DNA from: Embiotoca jacksoni
Taxonomy: Eukaryota; Chordata; Actinopteri; Embiotocidae
Direction of reading: 5' to 3'
Assembly: GCA_022577435.1 (NCBI GenBank)
Contig: JAKOON010000026.1
Span: 5,374,642-5,438,641 of the forward strand
DNA length: 64,000 nt
The position numbers and the translations under genes were made by a program. How positions within the stretch are numbered: position 1 is the first letter of the stretch; every line of letters starts with the position of its first letter. This document shows positions 62,611 through 64,000 of this stretch, one piece after another. The notes below the pieces were generated by a model. It did not search any database. It had not been told where the DNA came from and worked only from the letters and a program-made list of their open reading frames with translations.

Positions 62611-64000
62611 CTTAATCTTCTTGCCCATCTCGGCTGTTTTTAATTCATGCATATATAATAAGTATCAAAGACCTGGTGAGTCAAGTCAGTGAATCGCCTC
62701 CATTTGAAGCAATCTAAATTTGAAATGCCAGACTCCGGATTTGCAAAGGGTTAATTGGAGTTACCTCTTCAACATTATGAATTATTTTCTGTATCTATCT
62801 AATCACCCATCCTGTAATCATGTTTTTGTTTCCAGTAATTACAGAGCTACGATCAAAAAAAAAAAAAAAAATGCCCAAACGATGCATCGGCGTACAGTAT
62901 TTTAAGATCGTGGCCACTATTGATTGCATTGGACTTTTAATTAGGCAAAAGCGCTTTGGGTTCATCAGGTTGGCTGCTGGCTGGCCGTTGGCAGTGAAAC
63001 CACGAGGCAGGACAGTGAACGGATGGCTCCATTTGTTTGGACAGGTTGGCATCGTCAAGTCAGTTAATTCCAGACTTTCCAGGAACTGGTATTTAAACGG
63101 AGCCGCCCCCCTCCCCCCGCCGGGAGCGTTCCCCACGGCCGTCTCTCGTCCATTTGTCAACATCAGAGACAAGAGGTTTGTACACTCACAGCAGCAGTAT
63201 ACCTTACTGCTGTTATTGTGTTGTTGGCTGCCGCCGTCCGACCACACGGCATATCCGTCATCAGCCAATAGGGCTCCGGCCAGAAAGCGGCCGTCATTAG
63301 GTCGGAGCTGATTGATTGGCTGTTGAGATGTTGTTTCAGTTTCATACATCATCCCCCTTGGATGCTGAGCGCAGGCTTTGAGCTGCTGGAGAGGGCCGCT
63401 AATGTGGTTTTGGGGGCCACGAGCGGAGGGTGCTGCGAAACACTGTGTCGGCTTTCATTCTTTTTCCATACGTCAAAACTTTCTAAACAACCATTAGGTT
63501 TAGTGGCTGTACATTTGGCAGGAATCTAGATGTGGGGAAAAGAAACTGATGAATTTCTATTATTTTTAACTGGGAAGTTGATTTCTTTCAGACTTTTCCT
63601 GACAAACTTCCAGCACGGCAGATTGTCAGTCGTTTTTAGGCACTTGAAGCGTGACGCCGGGATTGCTAGCTTTTGGTTTTTCCCGACCGATTCAATTATT
63701 TACTGGGATTTTTTTTTTTTTTTTTTTTACATCGATTTATTGTCTTTGAAGGTACCTTGTTTATTAGTGATTAGCGCCCTCTTGTGCTCTTGTGCTATTC
63801 ACAATATCAGAACTTGAAATTTTCTACAGCCGTGACGTGTCAGCCAGCAAACTCGGTAGGTTCGGTTTGTGTCTGTTTCGCCTCGGAGTATACGTTCCTT
63901 TCTTTCGACGCAAACTCGACGTCAACCGACGTCCGACCTCCTTCTCTGAGCTACAAAAAAAAAACCCAAAAACCTCCCAGTTCGACAGGTGTTTGTTTGT
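62611..64000. other. Intronic sequence, no exon seen
   Basis: Holds an A-run at 62854-62870, a C-rich patch at 63105-63121 and a T-run at 63711-63729. The 163-residue plus frame at 62820-63311 shows no known protein. Confidence 0.45.

Larger units (their letters stand above)
25087..64000 (+). other. dpp6: Intron 1 of the dpp6 long isoform (continues past the window)
   Basis: After the donor at 25087 no common exon 2 was found: no segment encodes a tail resembling SNPPQRNWKG followed by a long hydrophobic helix. The remaining 39 kb is therefore intronic for this isoform. Very long first introns are typical of this gene in vertebrates. It may contain further first exons (see 43888-43974) and enhancers. 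Confidence 0.75.

Noticed and set aside
62820..63311. 163-residue plus-strand frame
   Set aside because: Starts next to an A-run, encodes a lysine run, shows no domain and overlaps an equally long minus frame.

Overview
This window looks like intron-rich, non-coding DNA from a spiny-rayed (acanthomorph) teleost fish. It has long CA/GT and CT microsatellites, G and C homopolymers, and several degraded short interspersed repeats whose internal phrases I recognise as common in teleost genomes. No continuous gene lies here. Most long open frames are translations of simple repeats (poly-His/Thr from CA tracts, poly-Cys/Val from GT tracts, poly-Gly/Glu from GGA tracts).

The one confident gene piece is on the + strand at 24919-25086. 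It is the first coding exon of the long (L) isoform of dpp6, the dipeptidyl-peptidase-like auxiliary subunit of Kv4 potassium channels. It has a strong start context, an in-frame stop just upstream, 56 codons and a phase-0 splice donor. The shared second exon, which carries the rest of the cytoplasmic tail and the transmembrane helix, was not found. The window therefore covers the 5' part of dpp6, and everything after 25086 is intron 1 of the L isoform.

Two other short open segments could be alternative first exons of the same gene. One is at 14644-14694 (17 codons), the other at 43888-43974 (29 codons). Each starts with ATG, ends in phase 0 at a near-consensus donor (GTAAGT, GTGAGT) and has a promoter-like upstream region: an NF-Y/CRE-like pair for the first, and a TATA-like box plus a CAG/GCA tract for the second. 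dpp6 is known to use several first exons spliced to one common exon, so the window may hold an array of three alternative promoters. Assigning the two extra exons to dpp6 is inference.

Layout: 1-14000 is upstream or intergenic (or intronic, if a more distal first exon exists), with repeat copies at 3167-3655, 8670-9285 and 12098-12412 and large CT, GGA and CA tracts. Candidate exon A and its G-rich promoter lie at 14.0-14.7 kb. 14.7-24.5 kb holds repeat copies and spacer. The L promoter and exon are at 24.5-25.1 kb. 25.1-43.7 kb is rich in repeats: a tRNA-type SINE, a composite repeat at 27.9-28.5 kb, small palindromic elements, many CA/GT tracts and an inverted-repeat element at 37108-37599. 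Candidate exon C is at 43.7-44.0 kb. 44-64 kb is mostly quiet, relatively AT-rich intron with a degenerate tandem repeat at 53.4-53.9 kb and a palindromic element at 62.13-62.61 kb.

Repeat-family statements rest on remembered teleost repeat phrases and on copies compared by eye within the window. No family names are given because no library search was possible.
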